DNA from: Nectonema munidae | Taxonomy: Eukaryota; Nematomorpha; Nectonematoida; Nectonematidae | Assembly (NCBI GenBank): GCA_030549495.1 | Contig: JAUIRK010000150.1 | Location: 186,001 to 250,000 of the forward strand | DNA length: 64,000 nt | Reading direction: 5' to 3' | Shown here: positions 46,949 through 58,800 of the stretch, one piece after another | Numbering within the stretch: position 1 is the first letter of the stretch | How the letters are laid out: each line of letters starts with the position of its first letter | Notes under the pieces: generated by a model | The model's database searches: none | What the model was told of the DNA's origin: nothing | Seen by the model: the letters and a program-made list of their open reading frames with translations, nothing else | Program-made: the position numbers and the translations under genes

Positions 46949-49030
46949 CACTGAACAACAAATTTCAAAAAAAATTTTTACTGGAGATGTGTAAAGTGAT
47001 TAAGACTAATTTGGGTACGCTGATTTCAAAAATCATAACCGTTTTGCTGTATCACGTCCCATTGCCTAGAAATATTCCCATTGCCTAGAAGTCAGGATTT
47101 CAATGAAATTTACATATGTCTTTAACATGTCTATTTCGTACAATTGTTGTTAACTTGTGTTATATTTCTTTCTTTCAGATAAAGATGAGTAGGCGTTCCT
47201 GTACCAATCATCCTGACAACTTCTGTTATGTCTGTGGTCGATATACCAAAAAAGATCAACAGCGAAGTATATCTACAGCAGAGAAAATGAAGGCCGCCTA
47301 CTTTCACTACTTCGGGTGTAAGGTGGGGGACCAAGAACAGAGCTGGGCACCACACATCTGCTGTACAAGCTGTCACACAACCTTGACTCAGTGGTTGGTG
47401 GGCAAGCGCGCGAGCATGCCATTTGCGGTGCCCATGATATGGCGTGTCCGCAGAATCATCATGATGATTGTTATTTCTGCTGCACAAGCATCGCCGGCTT
47501 CAAGAAGAATAAAGGTCACATCAAGTACACTGACTGCGTCTCTTCTCGTAAACCTGCACCTCATGATGACGAGAACCCCGTTCCAACACCTCCAGCTGAT
47601 CAAAACATAGCTGTAAGCAGTGGTGAAGAGGATGGTGATGATGAACCTTTTGAACCCGACACTCAAGAACCACACTTTCTGAACCAGGGAGACTTAAATG
47701 ATCTTGTAAGAGATCTCTCGCTGTCAAAGGCGAAGGCAGAGCTGCTTGGATCAAGGCTGCAGCAGTGGAATCTACTGGAACCTAACACCAAGATATCCTT
47801 GTTCAGAGCACGTCACAGAGACATGGCTGAGTTCTTTGAGATAGAAGACACGATGACATTCTGCAGTGACATCAACGGACTGTTGAAAGAACTTGGGTGT
47901 GATCACGATCCTGCAGACTGGCGCCTCTTCATTGACTCGGGGAAGAACAGCTTGAAAGCTGTTTTGCTCCACAATGGCAACGAGAAACCATCAGTCCCAC
48001 TGGCTCACGCGTTCGGCATGACAGAGACCTATGAGACTATGCGGCACTTCAACTGGCACATCTGCGGAGATTTGAAAGTGGTGGCGCTGTTATTAGGGCT
48101 GCAGTCAGGCTACACGAAATACATGTGCTTCCTTTGTCTCTGGGATGGCAGAGACGACAAGAATCACTGGACGAAAAAAGATTGGGAAGAGCGAAAGGAG
48201 CATGTACCTGGTCGACACAACGTGAAGCATGTCGCCTTTGTCGACCCAGCCAAGGTTTTCCTTGAAGATCCAAGGCTTGATAAAAAGTTTTGTACGGGCA
48301 ATGGATCTGAATGGGCGTGGGTTTTTATACCTTAAGGAAAAGTTTGGCTGTCGGAGGCCAAGATCAAGGCTGGTGTCTTTGTTGGACCGCAAATCCGACA
48401 GATTATGAAGGACGAAACTTTTCCGACAACTCTAAACCCCAAAGAGCTGGTAGCGTGGAGGAGCTTCAAAGCTGTGACGGACAACTTCTTGGGGAACGAG
48501 CGCGCGGACAACTATGAAGAAATAGTGCAGCAGCTGCTGGAGTCCTTCAGGAAACTTGGCTCCAGGATGTCCCTGAAAATCCATTTCCTGCACCAGCACC
48601 TGAACTTCTTCCCTGACAACTTGGGAGCAGTCTCGGACGAGCACGCCGAGCGATTTCACCAAGAGATTTCACTCATGGAGACGCGTTATCAAGGGCGGCA
48701 CAACCCAAACATGATGGGCGATTTCTGCTGGTTCCTGCATCGTGAAACTGACACAGAGCAGCACAAACGCAAAACCAAATGCCTAAAGCATTTTTAATTA
48801 CATTCTAGTGGAGTTTTTCTGTAATTTCTATAATTTTGAAGCATTCATGATGAAATAAATGAATTTTTGTAAATTTCATTGAAATCCTGACTTCTAGGCA
48901 ATGGGAATATTTCTGTTACTGAAAATCGTGACGTGATACAGCAAAACGATTATGATTTTTGAAATCAGCGTACCCAAATTAGTCCAAATCACTTTACACA
49001 TCTCCAGTAAAAATTTTTTGTTGTTCAGTG
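46949..49030 (+). mobile_element. CACTG-ended DNA transposon with about 165-bp terminal inverted repeats
   Basis: The termini are CACTGAACAACAAA and its inverse, flanked by TTA on each side (46946-46948, 49031-49033). The inverted repeats extend to about 47113 and from about 48867, sharing TGGAGATGTGTAAAGTGATT and GTCAGGATTTCAATGAAATT. CACTR ends with a 3-bp duplication are known from the CMC (CACTA/Mirage/Chapaev) group. That assignment is an inference from the ends only. Confidence 0.85.
47185..48797 (+). pseudogene. Transposase-like protein of the CACTG element
   Basis: The Met at 47185 precedes an N-terminal Cys-rich zone (NHPDNFCYVCGRY, CCTSCHTTLTQWL, DDCYFCCTSIAGFKK). A central part follows with SLFRARHRDMAEFF, FIDSGKNSLKAVLLHNGN and CFLCLWDGRDDKNHW, then a C-terminal part with MSLKIHFLHQHLNFFPDN, LGAVSDEHAERFHQEIS, METRYQGRHNPNMMGDFCWF. 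This protein family is widespread in arthropod genomes. One frame change lies near 47447, and another lies near 48350. GC is clearly higher than in the flanks, which suggests a recent arrival. Confidence 0.85.
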
Positions 49031-49601
49031 TTATCTTTCATCCACGAAAATATCTGACGTATAATATGAGGTTATAGAAGGAATGTAATTAATTTTATAA
49101 CAGATGCTTAACAGGTTATTCACTATCATAAATGAAGAAATTCAAAAATGTTTTAAGTTCTTCTCAATAAGATTTATCTCAAATAGTTTTCACAGTTTAA
49201 TTTTAAGCATCATTTTTTTCAATGTCATGTTGAATTAGGGTTATTTCCTACACGTAGTAGGAAGCGAAGAGTTAGCGCTAAATGTTTTAAGTTTTTAATT
49301 ACTTGGAGTCGGAATTGGATTCACTTTTTTGAAAAGTTTGCGTTTAGGAAATGTTACTAGGAAAACACTTTTCCTGTATGTGTAATGGGGTGGGCTAATA
49401 ACGAGGAAATTGCCTTGCAAATATATCATTTTGATTATTTCTTTCACTTTTCAAGACATTCTGAATCCTCGAAGTCTTCTCAATTTAATAATCTCTCAGC
49501 TTTGTCGTTCCTCTTTTCTTCGAAATTAACGTATACCTCCTTTTTCTTTCTCCTACCTCACAACGCGTGTGTTAACATTTCATTCCATCTCAATTCACAA
49601 G

Positions 49602-49879
49602 AATCAGTAATCGCGTTGAAGAGAATCTCAAGCCTCAGCAGCACCCATCCTATGTTTCCTTGATCAAGAATGATGAGATTTACGATTTTACGCATGCCAG
49701 TCGCGGCTTAGCAATCATCATAAACAACATCAGATTTGAAAGCAGCACCTCTCAACATTTAAGGGACGGCAGTGAGGTTGATGGCGCCTCCCTTTTTCGC
49801 ACGCTTGAAAAGTTCGGCTTCAGAGTCAAAGAGCATCAAAACTTGACTGCCAAAGAAATCATGGATGTTTTCGCTTTGG
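49602..49879 (+). CDS. Caspase exon: start of p20
   Basis: It encodes NRVEENLKPQQHPSYVSLIK, YDFTHASRGLAIIINN, and LRDGSEVDGASLFRTLEKFG to EIMDVFAL, with a G|GTAAGT donor in phase 1. Two AGs (49600-49601 and 49606-49607) could be the acceptor, so the exact start is uncertain by a few bases; the frame is open back to 49576. Confidence 0.88.
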
Positions 49880-52800
49880 GTAAGTATCGTTATACCTGCT
49901 ACCCTTTTTGAGATTCAAGTATTTCAGTGTACGGGTGTTTAATATGTCTAGATGTTTTTTATGTCATACGTGTATTAATGCAAATAAATTGAAAAGTTTC
50001 TGTCAAGAATGCCAAAAAATGTGTATGTAAATGTATGTATGTATGTATGTACAATTGCGCTAACACTAAACCTAACCTCACCATAAAACTATCACTAATC
50101 CTAACTCCCAGAATAGGTTTCCAAAATGTTTCACAATAAGACACACTTAGCAATTGGCTTAGCAGTTAAAAAATTCCTCCCTTCTAAATTCGTTGAAACT
50201 TACTTACGGTGCTTACAAAAATTAAAGGATTTCTTCATTTATTTAAAATACTTAAAAAAAAAGATCTATTATTACTTATAAATAACCGCCTCTGATTCCG
50301 ATTCATATTCTTTTAGAACCTCCAACTCCCGGACTCCGACTTCCCAATTCTGTTAGAATCATAATACTATTGATTTAAAGAAGTTAATTTGAAATAATAT
50401 AATTTGTTATGCAAAATTCCAAAACACCAAACACGATATATAATGTTAGATAACAAATTCATGTAAAATTAGATGAATTTTTCGCTTAAATCGTATTTCA
50501 GATCAGAAAAATTCATGCTTTCGAAATGCAGAAACAGTTTGAATAATTAGTTTGTATTTTTGCTTGAATACCTTTCTCTCGTATATAAATTAAGTAAATA
50601 AATAAATTTGATATTAATCTTTTGTATACTTGGATTTAATATCACGGATATATATAAATAATATATGATATTCTATAGGAATTTTATTATGTATGTTTGT
50701 GGTGAACAAATAAATCATAAAATCTATACCTTGTATGCTATTCATTAAGCATCTCTACAGTCTCTAGTGATTTGATAAAACAAAGACGCCATATTAGTTT
50801 ACAAAAATAATTGAGTTTTTATTAGCACTGCTAATAAGCTTGCTGTAATGCTTTATGCATAGGGATCTTACAAGACTACGTTTCCTGAACTCTTAACATG
50901 TTCTAGGTCTGGGTTATTCAACACATTTGTGGTGAACGGGTATGGCCTTCAGTCTGGCCTCATCCTAGATCCTTTTGCAAATTCATTTCACTGAAACAAG
51001 ATATATGCAGACTGATATAAACTTTTTAAAGTGTCTATAAAGAATAATATATATATTCACTTGTTATAAAATAAATACGTAATGAGAAAGTTTGCAAATA
51101 GAACAAATCATGAAAAAAAATTATCTCTATTTTTGAAAGTACTTAAAGTTTTGAACAGACTTTTTTCTAAAGATAATCGGTTTACAAAAAAATAAGCTGA
51201 ATTTATCTTTCTTTTACTTTTAAACTTCTTTCTTTTCTCCACATTTTATAGTTTTCTTTCTTTTCCTTTAAAATGCCTTTTTGACACTATCATTATTCCA
51301 CCACCAACTTACTTTCAATTTTAAACTTTAAAAAGATAACTTAAACATTACAACCACGATTCTTATAAAAGTGGGTTTTTCTATTTAACCGTACGTGCTT
51401 GTATATATATATATATCCTTATTTTAATTTAATTTTTCAATTTGACTGAGTGATGAAATGTTAAACATCTCTCTTGTAGGGAGATAAATTTGTAACAAAT
51501 TTGACAAAAGTATACTTGTTCTCATACGTTCCTTGACAATCATATCAGCCACCTTTCTCGTTTTCCCTTTCTGTCTTCAAATTTTGAATCAGTTTTTAGG
51601 CAAACTATCAATTTTTATCGGAAGAAATGTAAAAAAAACTGATTCCAATTCCTTACCTTGCTACGTTATCAATTATCCTGAGCTTAAAACCAAAATGAAA
51701 CTCGAGACACATTTATGAAGCTACACAGAGCTGCGTAGGGTTGTATGGAATTTGTTCAACACTCATTTAAGCATAGGAGCATTGAAAAAATGTTGTTTAT
51801 GATTTGGTAGTTATTAATCTTGCGACACTTAATTACTCAAACATTTAATCAATCAGGCATTTTTAGCCCACCTTTTCCCATCGCATGATAATTTTTAAAT
51901 ATATTAAATAAATTGTATGCAATAACATTTAACTTAAATATAACATTCAAGATTACTCCGACACGTATCTACAAGCAACACAAGTATTCTAAAAAAGAAA
52001 GCATATGATTAGTCTTCCAAATTCTGATTCTCAAAGGATTACGTGTCCCGTGATTAATTCTCTACACTTGCTTGTAACTCATTGCAAACATTTTTAGCGA
52101 GTCAAGAAGATTTTTCCTTCTCAGATTGCCTTTTTGCGTGTATTTTGACTCATGGCGAAGAAAATTTTATTTGGGGCACTGATCGCCCAATCACACTATC
52201 CCCCATTTTCAAACTTTTCAATGGGGAATCCTGTCCATCACTCGCAGGAAAGCCGAAGATATTTCTTATACAGGTAAATATTTACTTAATTTTCCTAACT
52301 CTACCAATCGGATACTCACCCTAGGGTAGGTGTACCCCTAGACCGGGGTCAGGCGACTTTTATCATACTGAGCGCAACATGAAACCTTTTGGAGCAGGCT
52401 GTGGGCCTGAATGACAAACGAAACACCCCAAGCGAAAACAAGGATGTGTCGCAATTATATTCCGTGAATTTGATTTCTATTTTCCATAAATATATGAAAT
52501 TTTTTATGACATTTAGAATTTTTTACATATAAAATTAAAAATTACTGTAATTTCCATATTATTGCTCAACAATAAAAAAAGTTTTTCTTTAGGATAAAAA
52601 CCTAAAATTTTAGAGGTGTTTATTCTCGAATTTAAATTTTCACGAATTTGTTTTGGACGATAATTCGCGAAATTAATGTTCTTTGCAATATATAGAATAG
52701 ATATTTCTGGTGCGTAGTGATGTCTGTGAGCATGGGGAGCCAATGAGCCATCGCAGGACCGAGAAGAGTGATCAGCGTGATAAGTGTTTTTCTAACGAAG

Positions 52801-55800
52801 GAAGGAGACGATATCCTTCTGCATGTCGCACACACGGGAAATGACTCAGCCAAGAAACCTCACAGAAGTAGAGCTTCTTCCATCAGTACCTGGAACTGCT
52901 GATGGTTGAGTCCGCGAGAGAGGGTGCAGTTGAGGACTTGAACCACGACGGCATGATATCAATGAGGTTAATTTGGGACAAAAGTACTCTTGGTGAATGA
53001 AGCAGTGCACTTTTTGGATGGGCTGAGTGTGTCAGGCTATCTTGAAGTAGGGCCTTAATCATTTTCTTCTTAATGATCGCCAACGAACTCTTAGTTGTCA
53101 CGCATACGAGAAAGGAGTGGTACTAGGGCTGGTTTTCCACACACTAAGACACGACTTCAAAGAAGCGGGACAAGCTGGAAGAATTTTTCACAGATCTCAA
53201 GGTCTGAAGTCACTCCACCGATGAAAACTGCCAATTGGGCCGTGTCAGTGGTGTCGGTTCACTCGTCTAAAGCTAGAGAGAAATCGACAAGAGTTGTTGC
53301 TCGACACGACGACATATGATGCAGGAGGAAAGGCTCTCGAGAGATGGATGAAGTCCTCCTCTAGGAATGGCTTCATCCCGCGAGCAACGAAGCAGGAGAC
53401 CTTATAACTGTCGCGCGTTACCTTGTCATCCTCATAGCAATCTGTTACCAGAAAAGCTAAGTTGTTTTCTCCATGCTTCCTAACATTCTAACAATGGCTT
53501 TTTTCGTCTCAGCTCTACTTTTCTATTATTAACAGGCATGGTCTCATGCACATGCCTGCTAAAAGACTGTATTGCACTAATAATAATTACGACTCTCCAT
53601 TATCAAGGATGAGACAATGTTGAACATTTGTAGAATTGAAAATTGTCTAAAGTTAAAAAGAATTGGAACCCACTTATATCAGGCTTGAAGATGAAGGACT
53701 TTTCAATTAAAAAAGCCCTTGATAGCAAGTGTAGTCGCATGCACAAAAGTTACAAATCAAAAACACTAATGGTTTCGCAATTAAACATGTATTCTTCTTC
53801 TGAAACCATGACCATTGGATTCTCCTGCTTTTCCGTAATCGGGAAGAAATAATTATTGCAGTTCAAACCAGGGTTTCGGAGCCGGCGTAATTTTCAAACA
53901 TGGGGCCAGAGCAGATAATACCTTAAATGTTGCTCTTTTGTCTGGCTCCGCACAGTAATTTGATAATTACTCTTTTTTTCTGGCTCCGAAACCCTGGTTC
54001 AAACTAATAGGCAACCTAGAGATTAATTTTTATAAATTCTAGTTTACCTTATTGTATTTTTTTGTATATAAGATTATCCATAATCATTGTAGATCACTAT
54101 AATCTTATGGTTGCAATCTAAGTGTTTCTAAAAGGATTCCATTGTTTATGACCATTCTTTATTGTTTTACCATTTGATTTTCATATTCTAATTTATTAGA
54201 ACTATGATAGTAATTTTTTACTGCCCTAACATATTTATAAACTGTTTTGTAAGAACTATGCTAAGCTTTTCTACCATTATGATTTCAGTTTATCAATGTC
54301 AAAAAATCTTTTTGACATTTTTTGGCGAACATTTAAAAAAGATCTGAAAAGCAGGGGTGTACTACATTTTTGAATATTTTGTTGCCAATTATTATCTGAA
54401 TCCTTGTTATAAATGTATTCATTTAAAGTTCGTCAATTTAATTTCAAAGACAAAAGTGTTCTAGAAAATGATTGCTACAGAACTATTGCACTACACTCTG
54501 AAATAACTTATACTTATTATTTGAACTGCAATAGCAAACATGACCAACTTTAGTTTTTCAATATCAGCTAATTAATCAAAATTAGAAGTTGAGGATCAAA
54601 TTTTATTACCAAGAAATCAATGAATTTGCATCCAGAAGCAGTTGAAGATTTGATAATGGCTCGTTAAAATATTAATTCCTTAAAATTGTAACTTTAAAGA
54701 TTTAATTTCACTTGAAAATAACATGTTTGTCAATCCCTCCCCACCAGATTCTGATAACCAGGTTTTATATTTAAAATTTCTGTGATAAAGGTATATGTAA
54801 CACCAACTCACAATACCCAACATTGGCCATTTAGCAGGGTTGCTATAAGCCAAAACGTCCGCACTTAGCGATGCAACGCTAAATTAACAATGTGTGTATT
54901 ACACGGCACTCGAATATACATCTAACAAGGGCATACGCAAAGTCGACTACGAACAAGAATCGTGGAGCTCTTTTATACTCTTTGTCGAAGAAAGTTGTCA
55001 CTAAGTCTGCTGGAGTTTCCCTAGCGTGATTGCGGATCTTGTGGACTGGATCTAGCCCACGAGACGGAGGTTGTGGACAATTCTCTAGAGCCCAGGGCTA
55101 TTAAAAGATATGCCAATAGATCGTTGTACTGAAACGAACTAAATTTAGGAAAAATGTTAGATTGAATAATAGTGGATTTGAATACATTTAACTTTGTATG
55201 TTTTAAGATTGTATTTATTTTTTTGTCCTTTTTTAAAGCTATGCAATCCTTTCGTGGACAATCAATGCCGCACTGCATCATAATGAACTGATTTCTTGTT
55301 ATGCTAAAAATGATCGAAAACACAAATTGTTTCAATTCAATTTTTTGTTAATTAAATATGATGTATAATTTATATCATCGAAAATGAATATATCATGTTA
55401 GTGTTTGGATATATTTTTAGTTTCAAATGCTGCTAACGCAGAAGCTGGGAATAGGGATAAGCTCTTGTTCTCCTTGAAATGTCTCAAATGGCAAGCGTCT
55501 CAAATAGCCTCTTGCAGTAAATCTCTAGATCTGCCTTCTCGCGGCGGGGTTGTTCCAACTAAATGATCTAGAGGTGAAAGCGAACAATGGGCGCTTAAAC
55601 CTATAGCTTCGGGTAGAGCAAGCTTGCGAGCCTCTCTAGGAGAAAACAACTCTGATTACCACTGTCTTGTGGGTATACTCTTGGGTGAGCGAAGACTAAG
55701 GGTTTCCAGCTTCCTAATACAAAATGGTTGGCGCCAGGAAGGGCATCCGGCCATAAAAACCCATGCTCCATAACAAAATGATTTTGCAGCAAATGAAAAC

Positions 55801-58800
55801 GAATTCTGATATCAACAGTTCCCAAATGCAATATCCCCGGGTAGTTGGGGCGAAAAAGGTTACGGGGATCAACAATATAATTTCTAAACGAAAACAACAT
55901 CAGTCCCATACTCTTAGAATTGCTTCTGCTAATGTAGGTACCTTAGTTGGAACGACTGCAGAATTAGTTGACATGCTTTATAGAAGGAAAGTAGCTATTG
56001 CTGGCTTGCAAGAACTGAATTATAAAAATCATGGAACGAAAATGGTTTACAAATTATTTTGGAGTGGCAATAATTTAGGAAAAGGTGGAGTTGGATTGAT
56101 TGTGCATAAAAAATACGAAGAAAAGATAGCTAGCATTAGACGTATAAATGACAGAATAATAATCTTTGAATTTGCAAAAGAGAACCAAATTTTAACTGTG
56201 CTGTCAGTGTATGCTCCTCAATGTGGTAGAAATATAGAAGAAAAAGTTTCTTTTTACGACTGTTTAAGCAAAGAAATTTTGTGAATAAAAGGAAAAGTTG
56301 TGGTGTTGGGCGATTTAATGGACATGTTGGTGAAGAAAGTGACGGGTATAATGGAGTTCATCGTGGCTTTGGTTTTGGAAAGAGGAATGTTGAGGGAGAG
56401 CATTTGCTTGATTTTGCTGACAGTTTCAACCTGAAATTGCGAACACTTATTTCAAAAAAGATGTTGAGAAATTGATTACTTATGAGTCAAAGATGTAATA
56501 AAACAATGTTTGATTACATTTTAGTCCGAAGAGATGAAAAGGTTAAAGATGTGAAAACCATTCCTGGTGAAATGGTTATGACGCAACACCGTATATTGGT
56601 AATGGACATGGTGCTCAAAAAAGACATAAGACAGCAGAAGGTTGACAAAAATAGACTCAAAACATGGAGATTGAAAGAAAAGAAAGTTCAGAAAGCAATC
56701 ATGGAAAAAGCAGATTCAATCGATAAAGATGCAGAATGGGATAAAATTGTTACAAAATTGTCTGAAATAATGAAAGAAGAATGCGGAATATCAAAGAGTA
56801 ACGGTATGAAAGTAACTTGGTGGTGGAATAACGATAGTATCAAAAAGGCATTAAAGGAAAAGAAAGAAAACTATAAAATGTGGAGAAAAGAAAGAAGTTT
56901 AAAAGCAAAAGAAAGATCTGTCAAGTACAGAAACATGGCTAAGAGCATGATGGTGAAGGCTATGCATGCAGAAGGTGAAAAAGAAACAAAACAGATGGAA
57001 AGAATGAGAGTCGAAGAGAAGATGAGACACATCTTTCCAATGGCCAAGACAAGCAAGAAAAACAAACAAGATATTATTGGAAATGCGTGTATGAGAGACA
57101 AAAATGGAGAGCTGAAGTTGAAGCTAGAAGAAAGATTAGAACTCTGGAAGGATCACTGTCGCAAATCTTTGAATAGAGAGAATATCTGGAATAGGAATTT
57201 AGAAGTTCTACCAAACGAGGGCCCTGTGCCTGAAATTTCAAGAGAAGAGGTGAATCAAGCGATGATACAGATGAAAACTAATAAAACAACTGGTCCAAGC
57301 GGTGTGCCTATAGAAGTAATACAACTTTGTGGACTTGAGGGTTCTTTGGCAAAAATAGGAAATGATATAATGATGGGGAGAAAGATGCCAGAAAGCTGGA
57401 GGAATAGTGTTTTGTTACCTCTTTATAAATGCAAAGGCGACTCAAAAGAATGTTCTAACTATAGAAGTATAAAGTTTCTTGAACATGCGATGAAGGTATT
57501 GGAGAGAGTTTTTGAAAAAAGAATTAGGAAACGTGTTGAGATAAATGAAATTTTTGCAGTAAGGCAATTAATTGAAAAACACAAAAAAGTGGATAAGGAC
57601 TTGAACGCTGTATTTGTCGAGCTTGAGAAAGCTTTTGATTGCATTCCAAGAGAAGTAATTTTGTGGGCTCTGAGAAAAAAAGGTGTGCCAGAGTACGAAG
57701 TAAAAGCAATAATGGAAATGTACAGCGATGCAAAAACTGTAATGCAAGTTGAAGGACAAATATCAGAGTGGTTCAAAGTTGAAGTCGGTGTCCACCAGGG
57801 ATCTGTGCTTAGCCCGATACTTTTTGCAATTGTTATGGATGTACTTTCTGATGATGTTGAAAAGTGTAAGTGAGAGTTTCTCTATGCAGATGATATGGTG
57901 ATTGTTGGAAGCAGTTGGGACGACATTGAAAAAAGATGTTAGTTGGAGAGAAGCACTGAGTAGCAAAGGGTTGAAGATAAACTTTTCAAAAACGAAAGCA
58001 ATGAAATTTAAATCTCGATGTTTAGATGAAGTTATTAGTAATATCGATCCATGTGCAAAAAGCGGAAAAAAAGTTATGAGAAATGCGATTCAATGTAGTT
58101 TATGCAAGATGTGGGTCCGTAAAAGATGTTCAGGTGTGCGTGGTGCGCTTAAAAAGGTTAAAAATTTTGTTTGTTGTAGTTGCAAAGAAGAGAAAATCGA
58201 TGAATAAAATGGAAATATGGTCATATTTGGAGGAGACAAAATTAATGTTGTAAAAGAATTTCGGTACTTAGGAGACGTACTTAGGCCCCCCCCCCCCCTC
58301 CAATGTGTTTTCAGGGAGGGGGATGTCTGTCGACGAGAGAATGGATGAACAAAGTTTGCTTAGGAGGGCGAGAGACGAAGGTGTGACTGGAAAAGCGAAA
58401 AAAGGGCGCCCTCTTGTTCTCCTCCTGGAGACAAATGGAGATGATGAGTGTATGGACACTCTGAGAAAAAAAAATTAATGGTATCAAGCATAAACACAAT
58501 ATTCAAAGCAAAAGAGGAGAATAGTTGGAAAATTATTGTTGTAACCATGATATGAGATGGGCAAACAAGGATTTTTTAAATTGTGAAAGGGAATATATCG
58601 TTCTTATTGATTTTACGAGTTTGTTGAAAGTAGTTGCGGCATATGATGTATAACATTTTTTGAGAGTGAGGTTTCTTGCTCGTGTTGGGGGTATGTTGTT
58701 GAATTTGTTTTGATCAAGGTTTTGTTTGGATTGTTGTAGTAGTCCTTGAATATTACGATTGAAAATCTATACTTGAGGAATAGGCTTCCTGGTAACATTT

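Noticed and set aside
47391-47450. Frame beginning MVGGQAREHAICG as a separate gene start
   Set aside because: The other frame (WLVGKRASMPFAVPMIWR) matches the family here; this is a frame change inside the transposase.
49385-49663. 92-codon frame just before the caspase exon
   Set aside because: It is low-complexity and AT-biased, overlaps the caspase exon in another frame, and matches no prodomain.
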